In this document: positions 27,668 through 36,464 of the stretch, in pieces
How the letters are laid out: every line of letters starts with the position of its first letter
Numbering within the stretch: position 1 is the stretch's first letter
Assembly (NCBI GenBank): GCA_963838235.1
Contig: CAWIQJ010000006.1
Location: 558,001 to 622,000 of the forward strand
Length of the DNA stretch: 64,000 bases
Source: JAFECT01 sp963838235
GTDB taxonomy: Bacteria > Pseudomonadota > Alphaproteobacteria > Caulobacterales > Caulobacteraceae
Reading direction: 5' to 3'
Position numbers and translations under genes: made by a program
Notes under the pieces: model-generated
Databases searched by the model: none
Seen by the model: only the letters and a program-made list of their open reading frames with translations
What the model was told of the DNA's origin: nothing

Positions 27668-29422
27668 ATGGTGTTCCTATCCGAGGACCGTAGAGGCGTT
27701 CAGCCGCTCGCGCGCTTCCTGCCCAAGGGCGTGGCGCCGAACCGCGCGGACATCGTCGCCTTCGTCCTGCTCACCGCCGTGGTCGTGCTGATCGGCCACG
27801 GCGCGACGCAGATGGTGCAGCCGCTGTCCAAGCTCGCCATCGAGCCGGTGAGCCTCGATCCCGCGCGCCTGCCGGAATACGCCCTGCGCACGACCCTGCG
27901 CATGTTCCTGGGCCTGGGCCTGTCGCTGATCTTCACCTTTGTGTTCGCCACCCTCGCCGCCAAGAGCAAGAAGGCCGAGATGGTGATCGTGCCCGCGCTC
28001 GACATCCTGCAGTCGGTGCCGGTGCTGGGGTTCCTGACCTTCACCTACGCCTTCTTCCTCAGCCTGTTCCCCGGCAGCCAGCTCGGCGCCGAGTGCGCCG
28101 CGGTGTTCCTGATCTTCACCGCCCAGGCGTGGAACATGGCGTTCAGCTTCTACCAGTCGCTGCGCACCATTCCCGGCGACCTCGACGAGGTGAGCCGCCA
28201 ATTCAACCTGTCGCCGTGGCGCCGCTTCATCCGCCTCGAACTGCCCTTCGCCACGCCGGCCCTGGTGTGGAACATGATGATGTCCATGTCCGGCGCCTGG
28301 TTCTTCGTGGTGGCGTCCGAAGCGTTCAGCGTGGGCAAGACCACCATTACGCTTCCGGGGATCGGGTCGTACATCGCCGTCGCCGAGGGTCAACAGGACC
28401 TGAAGGCGGTGGGCTATGCCGTAGGGGTGATGGCGCTGGTGATCCTGGCTTACGACCAGCTGCTGTTCCGCCCCATCGTGGCCTGGGCCGACAAGTTCCG
28501 TTTCGAGCAGACGGCGTCTCAGGACGAGCCGCAGTCCTGGTTGTTCAACCTCATCCGCCGCACCAAGGTCGCACGCACGATCTTCACGCCGCTGTCGTGG
28601 CCCGCGAAGCTGATGGTCAAGATCGACTGGCGGCCCAAGGCGTCCAAGCTTGCACTGCAGATCGGTCCGCGCACCAGCAAGGTCATCGACACCGCGTGGG
28701 TGGCCGTCATCCTGGTGCTGGCAGCGGTCGCGGTCTGGTTCATCGGCGACTTCATCATGCGCACGGTGACCCTGCCGGAAGTCGGCAAGACCGTTCTGTT
28801 CGGTTTCGCCACGCTTCTGCGCGTGGTCGTGCTGATCGCCATCGCCACCGCCATCTGGGTGCCGATCGGCGTGTGGATCGGGCTCAATCCGAAATGGGCC
28901 GAGCGGCTGCAGCCCATCGCGCAGTTCCTCGCGGCGTTTCCGGCCAACGTGTTGTTCCCGTTCGCGGTGATACTGATCGCGGGCTACAACCTCAATCCGA
29001 ACATCTGGCTGTCGCCGCTGATGATGCTGGGCGCCCAGTGGTACATCCTGTTCAACGTCATCGCCGGCGCCGCGGCCCTGCCCAACGACCTGAAGGAAGC
29101 GGTGCGCCTATTCAATGTGCGCTCCTGGCAGTGGTGGCGCCGGTTCGCGCTGCCGGGCATCTTCCCCTACTATGTCACCGGCGCGATCACGGCATCCGGC
29201 GGTGCGTGGAACGCTTCGATGGTGGCGGAGGTGGTCACCTGGGGCGGCAAGCGCCTGGAGGCGGTCGGCCTCGGTTCGTACATGGCCGACGCGTCCGCCG
29301 CGGGCGACTATCATCGCGTGGCGCTGAGCGTGGTGGTGATGTCGCTGTTCGTCGTTCTGTTCAATCGCCTGTTGTGGCGTCCGCTCTACCGCTTCGGTGA
29401 GCGCCGCTTGCGTCTCGATTAA
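27668..29422 (+). CDS. ABC transporter permease with two fused permease domains
   Basis: A 584-residue inner membrane protein containing two copies of the TauC/SsuC-type permease domain (about residues 75-270 and 360-575). Each has the cytoplasmic EAA-like loop: LDEVSRQFNLSPWRRFIRLELPFATP in the first half and LKEAVRLFNVRSWQWWRRFALPGIFPY in the second. This duplicated form is known in a group related to nitrate/sulfonate/bicarbonate transporters. The next gene, 12 bases downstream, encodes the ATPase. No substrate-binding protein gene is nearby, so the substrate is unknown. Confidence 0.9.
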   Translation: MVFLSEDRRGVQPLARFLPKGVAPNRADIVAFVLLTAVVVLIGHGATQMVQPLSKLAIEPVSLDPARLPEYALRTTLRMFLGLGLSLIFTFVFATLAAKSKKAEMVIVPALDILQSVPVLGFLTFTYAFFLSLFPGSQLGAECAAVFLIFTAQAWNMAFSFYQSLRTIPGDLDEVSRQFNLSPWRRFIRLELPFATPALVWNMMMSMSGAWFFVVASEAFSVGKTTITLPGIGSYIAVAEGQQDLKAVGYAVGVMALVILAYDQLLFRPIVAWADKFRFEQTASQDEPQSWLFNLIRRTKVARTIFTPLSWPAKLMVKIDWRPKASKLALQIGPRTSKVIDTAWVAVILVLAAVAVWFIGDFIMRTVTLPEVGKTVLFGFATLLRVVVLIAIATAIWVPIGVWIGLNPKWAERLQPIAQFLAAFPANVLFPFAVILIAGYNLNPNIWLSPLMMLGAQWYILFNVIAGAAALPNDLKEAVRLFNVRSWQWWRRFALPGIFPYYVTGAITASGGAWNASMVAEVVTWGGKRLEAVGLGSYMADASAAGDYHRVALSVVVMSLFVVLFNRLLWRPLYRFGERRLRLD

Positions 29423-29434
29423 GAGGAGGTTCGC

Positions 29435-30793
29435 ATGACCCTCGCGTCAGATAACGATCCCGCCCTGAAGCCGACCGGACCGCTGGTTTCGGTGCGCGGC
29501 GTCAGCCATGCCTACGGCAAGAGCCAGGGCGCGAACCTGCTGGTGCTCGACAACGTCGACCTCGATCTCAACGACAACGAGATCGTGGGCCTGCTCGGCC
29601 GTTCGGGTTCGGGCAAGTCGACGCTTTTGCGCTCGATCTCGGGCCTGATCAAGCCGACCTCGGGCAAGATCACCTTCCCGAATTACGAAGACCAGGAGCA
29701 CGCCACGACCGTGGCCATGGTGTTCCAGACCTTCGCCCTGTTTCCCTGGCTGACCGTGCAGGAAAACGTGGAGCTGGGCCTCGAAGCCATTCACACCCCG
29801 CCCGACGAACGCCGTCGCCGCGCGCTGGCCGCCATCGACATGATCGGTCTCGACGGCTTCGAGAACGCCTACCCGAAGGAGCTGTCCGGCGGCATGCGCC
29901 AGCGCGTGGGCCTCGCGCGCGCCCTGGTGGTCGATCCGTCGATCCTGCTGATGGACGAGCCGTTCTCGGCGCTGGATGTGCTGACCGCCGAGACCCTGCG
30001 CACAGACCTGCTCGACCTGTGGTGTGAAGGCCGTATGCCGATCAAGTCGATCCTGATCGTGACGCACAACATCGAGGAGGCGGTGCTCATGTGCGACCGC
30101 ATCCTGGTGTTCTCGACCAACCCCGGGCGCATCGCCGCAGAGATTCGCGTCGATCTTCCGCAACCGCGCAACCGCCAGGATTCCGCCTTCCGCGCCCTGG
30201 TCGAGGATATCTACACGCGCATGACCGCCAAGACTGCGGCCAGCCCCCTTGGGGACGGTCTGTTCCCGGGCACCGGCATCGGCATGGTGCTGCCGCACGT
30301 CTCGACCAACACCTTCTCGGGCCTGATCGAGGCGGTGGCGGCGACGCCGTTCAAGGGCAAGGCGGACCTGCCCGAACTCGCCACCGCGCTGCAGCTGGAA
30401 GCCGACGAACTCTTCCCCATCGCCGAAACCCTGCAGCTGTTCCGTTTCGCCGAACTGGCCGGCGGCGACCTGAAACTGACGCCGGCCGGGCGCCGCTACG
30501 CGGAGTCCGAAGTCGACGCGCGCAAGCAACTGTTTGCCAAACACCTTCTGGCCTACGTACCGCTCGCCTCGCACATCCGCCGTGTGCTCGACGACCGACC
30601 CGCGCACTCCGCGCCGGCCAGCCGCTTCCGCGACGAACTCGAGGATTTCATGAGCGAGGAGTACGCCGCCGAAACCCTGAAGGCGGTGACCCAGTGGGGC
30701 CGCTACGCGGAAACCTACGCCTTCGACGAAAACGCCGACCGCTTCTTCATCGAAGCCGACCACCACGACACCGCGGCGCCCGCGGCGGCATAA
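29435..30793 (+). CDS. ABC transporter ATP-binding protein with C-terminal AAA-associated domain
   Basis: A 452-residue ATPase. The ABC domain (residues 15-255) has Walker A GRSGSGKST, signature LSGGMRQRVGLARALVVD and Walker B LLMDEPFSALD. Residues about 285-435 form an extra alpha-helical region of the AAA-associated type (GLIEAVAATPFKGKADLPELATAL), which may sense or regulate rather than bind nucleotide. It pairs with the fused permease upstream; together they lack only a binding protein. Its TAA stop overlaps the first bases of a long palindromic repeat. Confidence 0.9.
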   Translation: MTLASDNDPALKPTGPLVSVRGVSHAYGKSQGANLLVLDNVDLDLNDNEIVGLLGRSGSGKSTLLRSISGLIKPTSGKITFPNYEDQEHATTVAMVFQTFALFPWLTVQENVELGLEAIHTPPDERRRRALAAIDMIGLDGFENAYPKELSGGMRQRVGLARALVVDPSILLMDEPFSALDVLTAETLRTDLLDLWCEGRMPIKSILIVTHNIEEAVLMCDRILVFSTNPGRIAAEIRVDLPQPRNRQDSAFRALVEDIYTRMTAKTAASPLGDGLFPGTGIGMVLPHVSTNTFSGLIEAVAATPFKGKADLPELATALQLEADELFPIAETLQLFRFAELAGGDLKLTPAGRRYAESEVDARKQLFAKHLLAYVPLASHIRRVLDDRPAHSAPASRFRDELEDFMSEEYAAETLKAVTQWGRYAETYAFDENADRFFIEADHHDTAAPAAA

Positions 30794-31000
30794 CCTCCAC
30801 CGAAAAGCGGCAGCGTTCGGGGGAGGGGGACCGCGTGCGGAACACGTGGTGGAGGGGGCGGACGCGGGCGCAACGGCGAGTTCGCGTTGGCCGCGAGACG
30901 CCATCCGATGAATTTAGCGACGCGCAGTAGCCGCCCCCTCCACCATGCGCTCTGCGCATGGTCCCCCTCCACCCGATTTCTGCCGAAATCGGGGGAGGTT
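30792..31000. repeat. Long palindromic intergenic element, copy 1
   Basis: Starts AACCTCC and ends GGAGGTT, 209 bp. Both arms of ~75 bp are rich in CCCTCCAC/GTGGAGGG blocks and are largely complementary; the core 30883-30920 is unique. Its ends overlap the stop codons of the flanking convergent genes (TAAC... and ...GTTA). A second copy lies at 48616-48822 with the core inverted (35 of 38 core bases identical). Confidence 0.85.
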
Positions 31001-31715
31001 ACGTCATCGTGCTCACCGTCCAGGTCGCGCTCTCCACGAAGTCGTGGGTTTCGAGGTTGTGTACGATCGTGTCGAGCGCCTTGGCTTCGACGCTGGTCGA
31101 CACCAGCACGGCGGCGAGTTCCACCTGTTCCTCGCCCTCGGACAGGGTCTCGATGTCCTGGATCGGATAGTTCGCGCCTTCCAGTTCGGCGAACAGCAGA
31201 TCGCGCGCTTCCGCTACGTCGCCCGGCGCGCAGGTCAGGTGCACGCGGTAGAGCGCTTCGGTGCCGCCCTCGTCGATCGGGCGACGGTTGATGTAGTTGA
31301 CCAGCGGCCGCATCAGGGTGTTGCCGGCGAGCACGAAGGCGGTGAGCGCGATCGCCTCCGCCCACAGCCCCGCGCCCGCGCACGCGCCCACTGCGGCCGA
31401 GCACCACAGCGTTGCGGCCGTGTTCAGACCGCGCACCTGCGCGCCTTCCTTCATGATTACCCCGGCGCCCAGGAAGCCGATGCCCGAGACGACATAGGCC
31501 GCGATCCGCGTCACCCCTTCGGGCCCGAACACCTGATCGCCCAGGTCGACGAAGGCCGCCGCGCCCACCGCCACCAGCAGATTGGTGCGCAGGCCTGCGG
31601 TGCGCTGGCGATACTGCCGCTCGAAGCCGATCAGCCCGCCCAGCACAAAGGCAATGGCGAGCACCGCCAGGGTGTTGACGAAGGCGTGCGGCTCGAAGGT
31701 CGACAGGCTGGTCAG
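30999..31715 (-). CDS. MgtC/SapB family membrane protein
   Basis: About 239 residues. The N-terminal membrane domain has the MgtC motifs GGLIGFERQYRQRTAGLRTNLLVAVGAAAF and GIGFLGAGVIMKEGAQVRGLNTAATLW; a soluble ACT-like C-terminal domain follows (ALYRVHLTCAPGDVAEARDLL). MgtC proteins modulate F-type ATP synthase and Mg2+ adaptation in some bacteria. The start is uncertain: CTG 31715 has a well-placed AGGAG and gives the family N-terminus; the open frame continues to 31877 but that part is unlike the family and faces the divergent protease gene. Confidence 0.85.
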   Translation of the reverse strand: MTSLSTFEPHAFVNTLAVLAIAFVLGGLIGFERQYRQRTAGLRTNLLVAVGAAAFVDLGDQVFGPEGVTRIAAYVVSGIGFLGAGVIMKEGAQVRGLNTAATLWCSAAVGACAGAGLWAEAIALTAFVLAGNTLMRPLVNYINRRPIDEGGTEALYRVHLTCAPGDVAEARDLLFAELEGANYPIQDIETLSEGEEQVELAAVLVSTSVEAKALDTIVHNLETHDFVESATWTVSTMT

Positions 31716-31885
31716 GGTCTGGGCTCCTGGCGGTAGGTCCGGCGCCGGACGGTCGCCAGCTCCTCTTGTCGCGGTTTTGCAACGAGTCTGTGACGGTTGG
31801 TAGCGGCCATGTTGCGGACCGACCCGGGCGGGCGGATAGTCGGCCGAAACGGGGGTTGGACGCGCCTGGCGCGCCAAGAGTTCGA

Positions 31886-32926
31886 ATGAAGCGTAACCTG
31901 CGCGGCCGCCCCGGCGGCCTGACCCTCGACCTTCCCCTCGACCGGCGGCTTCTGATGGGAGTGCTCGGCGCCGCAGCCGCCGCGCCCGGCGCGGCGCTGG
32001 CGCAGTCGACCGTCCCGGTTCCGCCCTCGTCGACCGGCGCGCCGCCGCCGCCCACGCCCCAGACCGGCACCCTGATCGGCCAACGCGACCGCTCCTCGCG
32101 CATGACCACCAAGGTGAAGATCAACGGCCAGGGCCCCTACGACTTCGTCATCGACACCGGCGCCAACCGCTCGGTGATCGCCATCGAGATCGCCACCGCC
32201 CTGCAGCTGCCCTTCGGCGTGCCCGTCAAGGTGCATGGCATCGCGAGCGCCGAAGAGGCGCAGACCGTCAATGTGAAGAGCCTGAAGGCGAGCGACATCG
32301 ACGCGCCGATCGACAATGTGCCGATCTTGAGCCGCGTCGATCTCGACGCCGACGGTATTCTCGGCATCGACGCCTTTACCGACCGGGTGCTCACCTTCGA
32401 CTTCGTCTCCAACACCGCTCACATCGCCTTCTCCTATTTCGAGCACGGATTTACCGAGCTACCGCAGCACAGCATCGCGGCCGCCAGTTCGGACATCACC
32501 GTCCCGGCGCGTCAGCGCTTTAATCAGTTGACCATCGTCGACGCCGAGGCCGCGCATCAGCGGATCACCTGCTTCATCGATTCCGGCGCCGAAAAGACCG
32601 TCGGCAACCTCGCCATGCGTCGCGCGGTGCAGGCGCAGACCGGGGACCGCAACTTCATCCCTGTCGACGTGATCATTCACGGCGCCACCGGCCAGGACGT
32701 GCCGGGCCAGGTCGCGCTGGTGCCCGCCATGCGCCTGGGCGGGGTGCACTTCTCGACCTTCCCGATCGCCTTTGCGGATCTGCACACCTTTGCGCTCTGG
32801 GGCCTGCAGAATGAACCGACCCTGATGCTGGGCATGGACCTGCTGCGCATCTTCGAGACGGTCACCGTGGACTTCCGCCGCAGTGTGGTCCGCTTCCGCC
32901 TCGCGTCGCTGGGGAACTTCGCGTGA
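31886..32926 (+). CDS. Retropepsin-like aspartic protease with two active-site motifs
   Basis: A 346-residue exported protein. The N-terminal region RRLLMGVLGAAAAAPGAALAQ resembles a Tat or Sec signal. Two retropepsin-type motifs occur in one chain: FVIDTGANRSV (about residue 89) and CFIDSGAEKTV (about residue 232), each at the start of a beta-rich half. A single chain with two DTG/DSG sites could fold as an internal dimer, as in pepsin. Substrate is unknown. It is transcribed away from the mgtC-like gene. Confidence 0.85.
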   Translation: MKRNLRGRPGGLTLDLPLDRRLLMGVLGAAAAAPGAALAQSTVPVPPSSTGAPPPPTPQTGTLIGQRDRSSRMTTKVKINGQGPYDFVIDTGANRSVIAIEIATALQLPFGVPVKVHGIASAEEAQTVNVKSLKASDIDAPIDNVPILSRVDLDADGILGIDAFTDRVLTFDFVSNTAHIAFSYFEHGFTELPQHSIAAASSDITVPARQRFNQLTIVDAEAAHQRITCFIDSGAEKTVGNLAMRRAVQAQTGDRNFIPVDVIIHGATGQDVPGQVALVPAMRLGGVHFSTFPIAFADLHTFALWGLQNEPTLMLGMDLLRIFETVTVDFRRSVVRFRLASLGNFA

Positions 32927-33022
32927 GAGGGGATTCGGTCTCGGACTGAAAATCGTATACGGGGACTTGATCGAAGGCAGTCGCGGCGACACAGTCGCCC
33001 CGCCTTATCGAACGGGTTCATC

Positions 33023-34451
33023 ATGCGCCTCACGCCCCTATTCGCCGGCCTCCTCGTGCTCGGCGCCTCGACCCTGGCCACCGCGGCGGTCGGGCCGCAC
33101 CACGCGGCCCATCCGCTCGAGCCCGTCCGCAAGGACCACGCCCTGCTGCACGCCATCGCGGGCGACGTCAGCGCCGAGCGGTTGCACGCGACGATCGAAA
33201 AGCTGGTCTCCTTCGGCACCCGCTCGACCATCAGCGACCCGACCTCCGACACCCGCGGCATCGGCGCGGCGCGGCGCTGGGTGAAGGGCGAGTTCGAGGG
33301 CATGTCGAAGTACTGCGGCGGCTGCCTCGAGATCGTGACGCCCTCGCAAATGTTCAGCGGCAAACGCTACGACAAGTCGACCGAGGTGATGGACGTGGTC
33401 GCCATCCAGCGCGGAGACCACCGATCCCGACCGGGTGGTGGTCATCACCGGCCACCTGGACTCGCGCAACTCCGACACCATGAATGCGACCAAGGAGGCG
33501 CCCGGCGCCGACGACGACGCCTCCGGCGTCGCGGCGCTGATGGAGGCCGCACGGATCCTGTCCAAGCACAAGTTCGCCGCCACCATCGTCTACTCGGCCG
33601 ACTTCGGCGAGGAGCAGGGGCTCGACGGCGGCAAGGTCATCGCCGACTACGCCAAGGCGCACGGCTGGCAGGTCGAGGCTGATCTCAACAACGACATCAT
33701 CGGCAACACCCACGGCCTGAACGGCGCGCACGACGACACGCACATTCGGGTGTTTTCGGAAGGCACCAAGGCGGTGGAAACCGACGCCGAGGCCGCGCGC
33801 CGGCGCTACAACGGCGGCGAGCTCGACAGCCCCTCGCGCAACCTCGCCCGCTATATGGAGGACCTCTCCGCGCGCTATGTGCAGGGCCTGAGCGTGAAGA
33901 TGGTCTACCGCACCGACCGCTACGGCCGCGGCGGCGACCAGACGCGCTTCCTCGAACTGGGCTATCCCGCCGTGCGCATGACCGAGGCGGCCGAGAACTA
34001 CACCCGCCAGCACCAGGACGTGCGCGTCGAGAACGGCATCCACTACGGCGACGTGATCTCGGGCGTCGACTTCCCCTACCTCGCCAAGGTCACCCGCCTC
34101 AACGCGATCACCCTGGCGGCCCTGGCGTCGGCCCCGCCGCCGCCGCTAGACGTGAAGATCGACGGCGCGGTCAGCGACGACACGACGGTGACCTGGAAGG
34201 CCGCGCCGGGCGCCGCCGACTACCGCGTGTGGTGGCGCGACACCACCTCTCCGGTCTGGACCGAGGCGCGTTCGAGCGGGGGCGCGACGACGCTGAAACT
34301 GAAGAACGTCATCATCGACGACTGGTTCTTCGCCGTGTCCTCGCTTTCCGCCGACGGCTGGGAAAGCCCGGTGGAATATCCCGGACCGGCCGGCAGTTTC
34401 GTGACCGCCCCGCCCCCGCCTGTTCCAGCTCCTTCCGCGCCGTCGAAATAA
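33023..34451 (+). pseudogene. Secreted M28 family Zn peptidase, frameshifted
   Basis: A signal peptide (MRLTPLFAGLLVLGASTLATA) and N-terminal part run in one frame to about 33413; the rest (TTDPDRVVVITGHLDSRNSD to APSAPSK) is in another, starting about 33417. One extra base in GGAG at 33413-33416 explains the break. The zinc site is intact across the junction: HLDSR, the DDDASG pair and FGEEQG. The C-terminal ~90 residues form a fibronectin-like domain with Pro-rich tail. Joined, it is about 476 residues. Whether the break is real or a sequencing indel is not resolved. Confidence 0.85.
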
Positions 34452-34524
34452 TTCGAGCGCAAGCCGCGGGCGGCCGATCCGGCAAAGGGCTGCGACAAGC
34501 ACGGCGACCCTGAGAGGAGCCGTC

Positions 34525-34992
34525 ATGTCTTTCCGTATCACCGGCCTAGAGCCGGAACCCTTCGCGCCGCTGTTCGCCCTGAACGACGCGGAGCTCGAAG
34601 CCCGCACGGCGCGCCGCGTGCTGGTCGAGCGCGAGCGCTCCGCGCCGTGCCGCGTCACGCTGGAGGATGCGCATCCGGGCGAGCGTGTGCTGTTGGTAAA
34701 CTACGAACACCAGCCGGCGCCGACGCCGTTCCGCGCCAGCCACGCGATCTTCGTCCGCGAGGGCGCGCGCGAAAGGTTCGATCGGATCGACGAAATTCCC
34801 GGCGCCCTGCGCCGTCGCATGCTGTCGGTCCGCGCCTTCGACACGGAAGGCATGATGATCGACGCGAGCCTTGTGGACGGCGGCGAGGTCGAGAGCGCGC
34901 TCGAAGCATCCTTCACCAATGCAAATGTCGCCTATGTGCACCTGCACTACGCGGTGCGAGGCTGCTACTCGGCTCGGGCGGACCGCGCGTAG
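34525..34992 (+). CDS. DUF1203 family protein
   Basis: A 155-residue cytoplasmic protein of the DUF1203 family. The N-terminal FRITGLEPEPFAPLF, PCRVTLEDAHPGERVLLVNYEHQ and ASHAIFVREGA segments and the C-terminal VAYVHLHYAVRGCY are characteristic. No catalytic residues are assigned to the family and its role is unknown. The ATG at 34525 follows GAGAGGAGCC, a good ribosome site. It stands alone and faces a convergent mmcQ-like gene. Confidence 0.85.
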   Translation: MSFRITGLEPEPFAPLFALNDAELEARTARRVLVERERSAPCRVTLEDAHPGERVLLVNYEHQPAPTPFRASHAIFVREGARERFDRIDEIPGALRRRMLSVRAFDTEGMMIDASLVDGGEVESALEASFTNANVAYVHLHYAVRGCYSARADRA

Positions 34993-34997
34993 TCAAA

Positions 34998-35163
34998 AAA
35001 CACTGATCACAAAGAACCAAAGAAAGATAAGAGGGAGAAAGGGCTGACGTCGGCCTGGGGAGCGATTCCGACTGCGCCTTCGGCGCGCCGCTCGTGCGGC
35101 GAAGCCGCTTTCCTTCCTCTTTGGCCTCTTGTTTGCTTCTTTGGTTCTTTGTGATCAGTGTTT
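34998..35163. repeat. 27-bp inverted repeats between convergent genes
   Basis: AAACACTGATCACAAAGAAC... at 34998-35024 recurs exactly inverted at 35137-35163. The right arm reaches into the last codons of the MmcQ-like gene and encodes its Lys-rich end. The sequence is unrelated to the CCGCTCATCCC family, but the architecture is the same. Confidence 0.85.
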
Positions 35164-35526
35164 CTTTTTTTCGCTGACCAATCCTAACGCCTTGCGTTCC
35201 TTCGCCGGCAGTTTCGCTGCGACCAACGCGTGCGCGTTCCTGATGTAGGCCACCAGTTGCTCGTCCGGGATCGCGTCGTGCGACTTGAACGTCACCCACT
35301 TGTAGCGCCCGACATAGGCCGCCGGTTCCGCTACGCCTTCGTCGCATAACATCTCGAACGAGGCGTCGGACACCTTCAACGTCAAGCGCGGTTTCGCCTG
35401 GCCTTCATGACCCGCGACCGCGAACATCTTGCCGCCGACGTTGAAGCACCGGTCCGCACCCCACTTCAGGTCATAGGTCGCGCCCGGCAAGGCGAGCGCG
35501 GTCTTCCGGATCTTCTCGAAGGTCAC
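35155..35526 (-). CDS. MmcQ/YjbR family DNA-binding-fold protein
   Basis: A 123-residue protein of the MmcQ/YjbR family, with a CyaY-like fold. FEKIRKTALALPGATYDLKWGADRCFNVGGKMFAV is typical. Family members are small cytoplasmic proteins with suggested DNA binding but no firm function. The last residues (SEKKKH) are encoded by an inverted-repeat arm. Its start overlaps the msrA stop by four bases. Confidence 0.88.
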   Translation of the reverse strand: MTFEKIRKTALALPGATYDLKWGADRCFNVGGKMFAVAGHEGQAKPRLTLKVSDASFEMLCDEGVAEPAAYVGRYKWVTFKSHDAIPDEQLVAYIRNAHALVAAKLPAKERKALGLVSEKKKH

Positions 35527-36182
35527 GCGTCGGCGGGTCTGTAGGCTTCGGCGCCCGGACAGTCGACGCCCGTGCCCTTCAGGCCGCAGTAGCCGCCCGG
35601 GTTCTTCTCCAGAAACCCTTGGTGATAGTCCTCGGCGAAATAGAATTCCGGCGCGGGCTCGATGTCGGTGGTGATCGCGCCTTTGCCCTTGGCCTTCAGC
35701 GCCAAGCCATAGGCGTCGCGCGACGCCTCGGCTTCACGCTTCTGCGCGTCGTCCGTGTAATAGATCGCCGAGCGGTACTGCGTGCCCTGGTCGTTGCCCT
35801 GGCGCATGCCCTGGGTCGGGTCGTGGTTCTCCCAGAACACCTTCAGCAGGTCGGCGTAGGCGATGACCTTGGGGTCGTAGACCACCAGCACCGCCTCGGT
35901 GTGCCCGGTGCGGCCCGAGCAGACCTCCTCATAGGTCGGATTGGGGGTATAGCCGCCGGCATAGCCCGCCGCGGTCACCCAGACCCCCGGCAGCTTCCAG
36001 AACAGCCGCTCCACCCCCCAGAAACAGCCCATGGCGAACACCGCCGTCTGCAGGCCTGCGGGATAGGGGCCCTTCAGCGGGTGGCCGCTCACGGCGTGGG
36101 TCGCATCGGTGCGGATCGGATCGGAGCGGCCCGGCAGGGCGCTCTCGGCGGTCGGCAGGTCGTGGGTCTTTTGGAACAACAT
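35523..36182 (-). CDS. msrA: Peptide-methionine (S)-S-oxide reductase
   Basis: A 219-residue repair enzyme that reduces methionine-S-sulfoxide. The active-site motif AVFAMGCFWGVERLFW is complete, followed by GYAGGYTPNPTYEEVCSGRTGHTEAV and the recycling cysteines near the C-terminus (YCGLKGTGVDCPG). ATG 36182 gives the proper length; the frame stays open through the tRNA gene upstream but that is not coding. It is co-transcribed with the mmcQ-like gene. Confidence 0.95.
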   Translation of the reverse strand: MLFQKTHDLPTAESALPGRSDPIRTDATHAVSGHPLKGPYPAGLQTAVFAMGCFWGVERLFWKLPGVWVTAAGYAGGYTPNPTYEEVCSGRTGHTEAVLVVYDPKVIAYADLLKVFWENHDPTQGMRQGNDQGTQYRSAIYYTDDAQKREAEASRDAYGLALKAKGKGAITTDIEPAPEFYFAEDYHQGFLEKNPGGYCGLKGTGVDCPGAEAYRPADA

Positions 36183-36282
36183 GGGCTTTTCCCTGGGGCC
36201 GCAGGCGGTTCCAGCCGCGCGGCCTGCTCCCAATGTAAGCCTCGTCCGGCGCTTCGCCAGGCGCGCGCACCGCCGGGAAAAG

Positions 36283-36372
36283 TGGCGGTGAGAGAGGGAT
36301 TCGAACCCTCGATAGGCTTTCACCTATACACGCGTTCCAGGCGTGCGCCTTCAACCACTCGGCCACCTCACC
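36283..36372 (-). tRNA. tRNA-Ser (anticodon GGA)
   Basis: Read on the minus strand from 36372, the acceptor stem GGTGAGG pairs with CTCTCACC. The D arm contains GCCGAGTGGTTGAAGGC, the anticodon loop is CTGGAAC (anticodon GGA, reading UCC/UCU), a long variable arm TATAGGTGAAAGCCTA follows, as expected for a class II tRNA, and the T arm holds GGTTCGAATCC. The 3' CCA is encoded (36285-36283). Confidence 0.96.
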
Positions 36373-36464
36373 CATCGGATCGGGGCTGGTCCGAAGACAC
36401 CCCGGTTCGAAGGCCGGTCTCTATACGCAGACAGGCGCCCCTCGACAAGGCGGGAGCGGCCGTC

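Noticed and set aside
30715..32124. Pro/Arg-rich open frames across the palindromic elements (about 30715-32124 and 47281-48735).
   Set aside because: These frames run through palindromic repeats and antisense to known genes; they are commonly mis-annotated.
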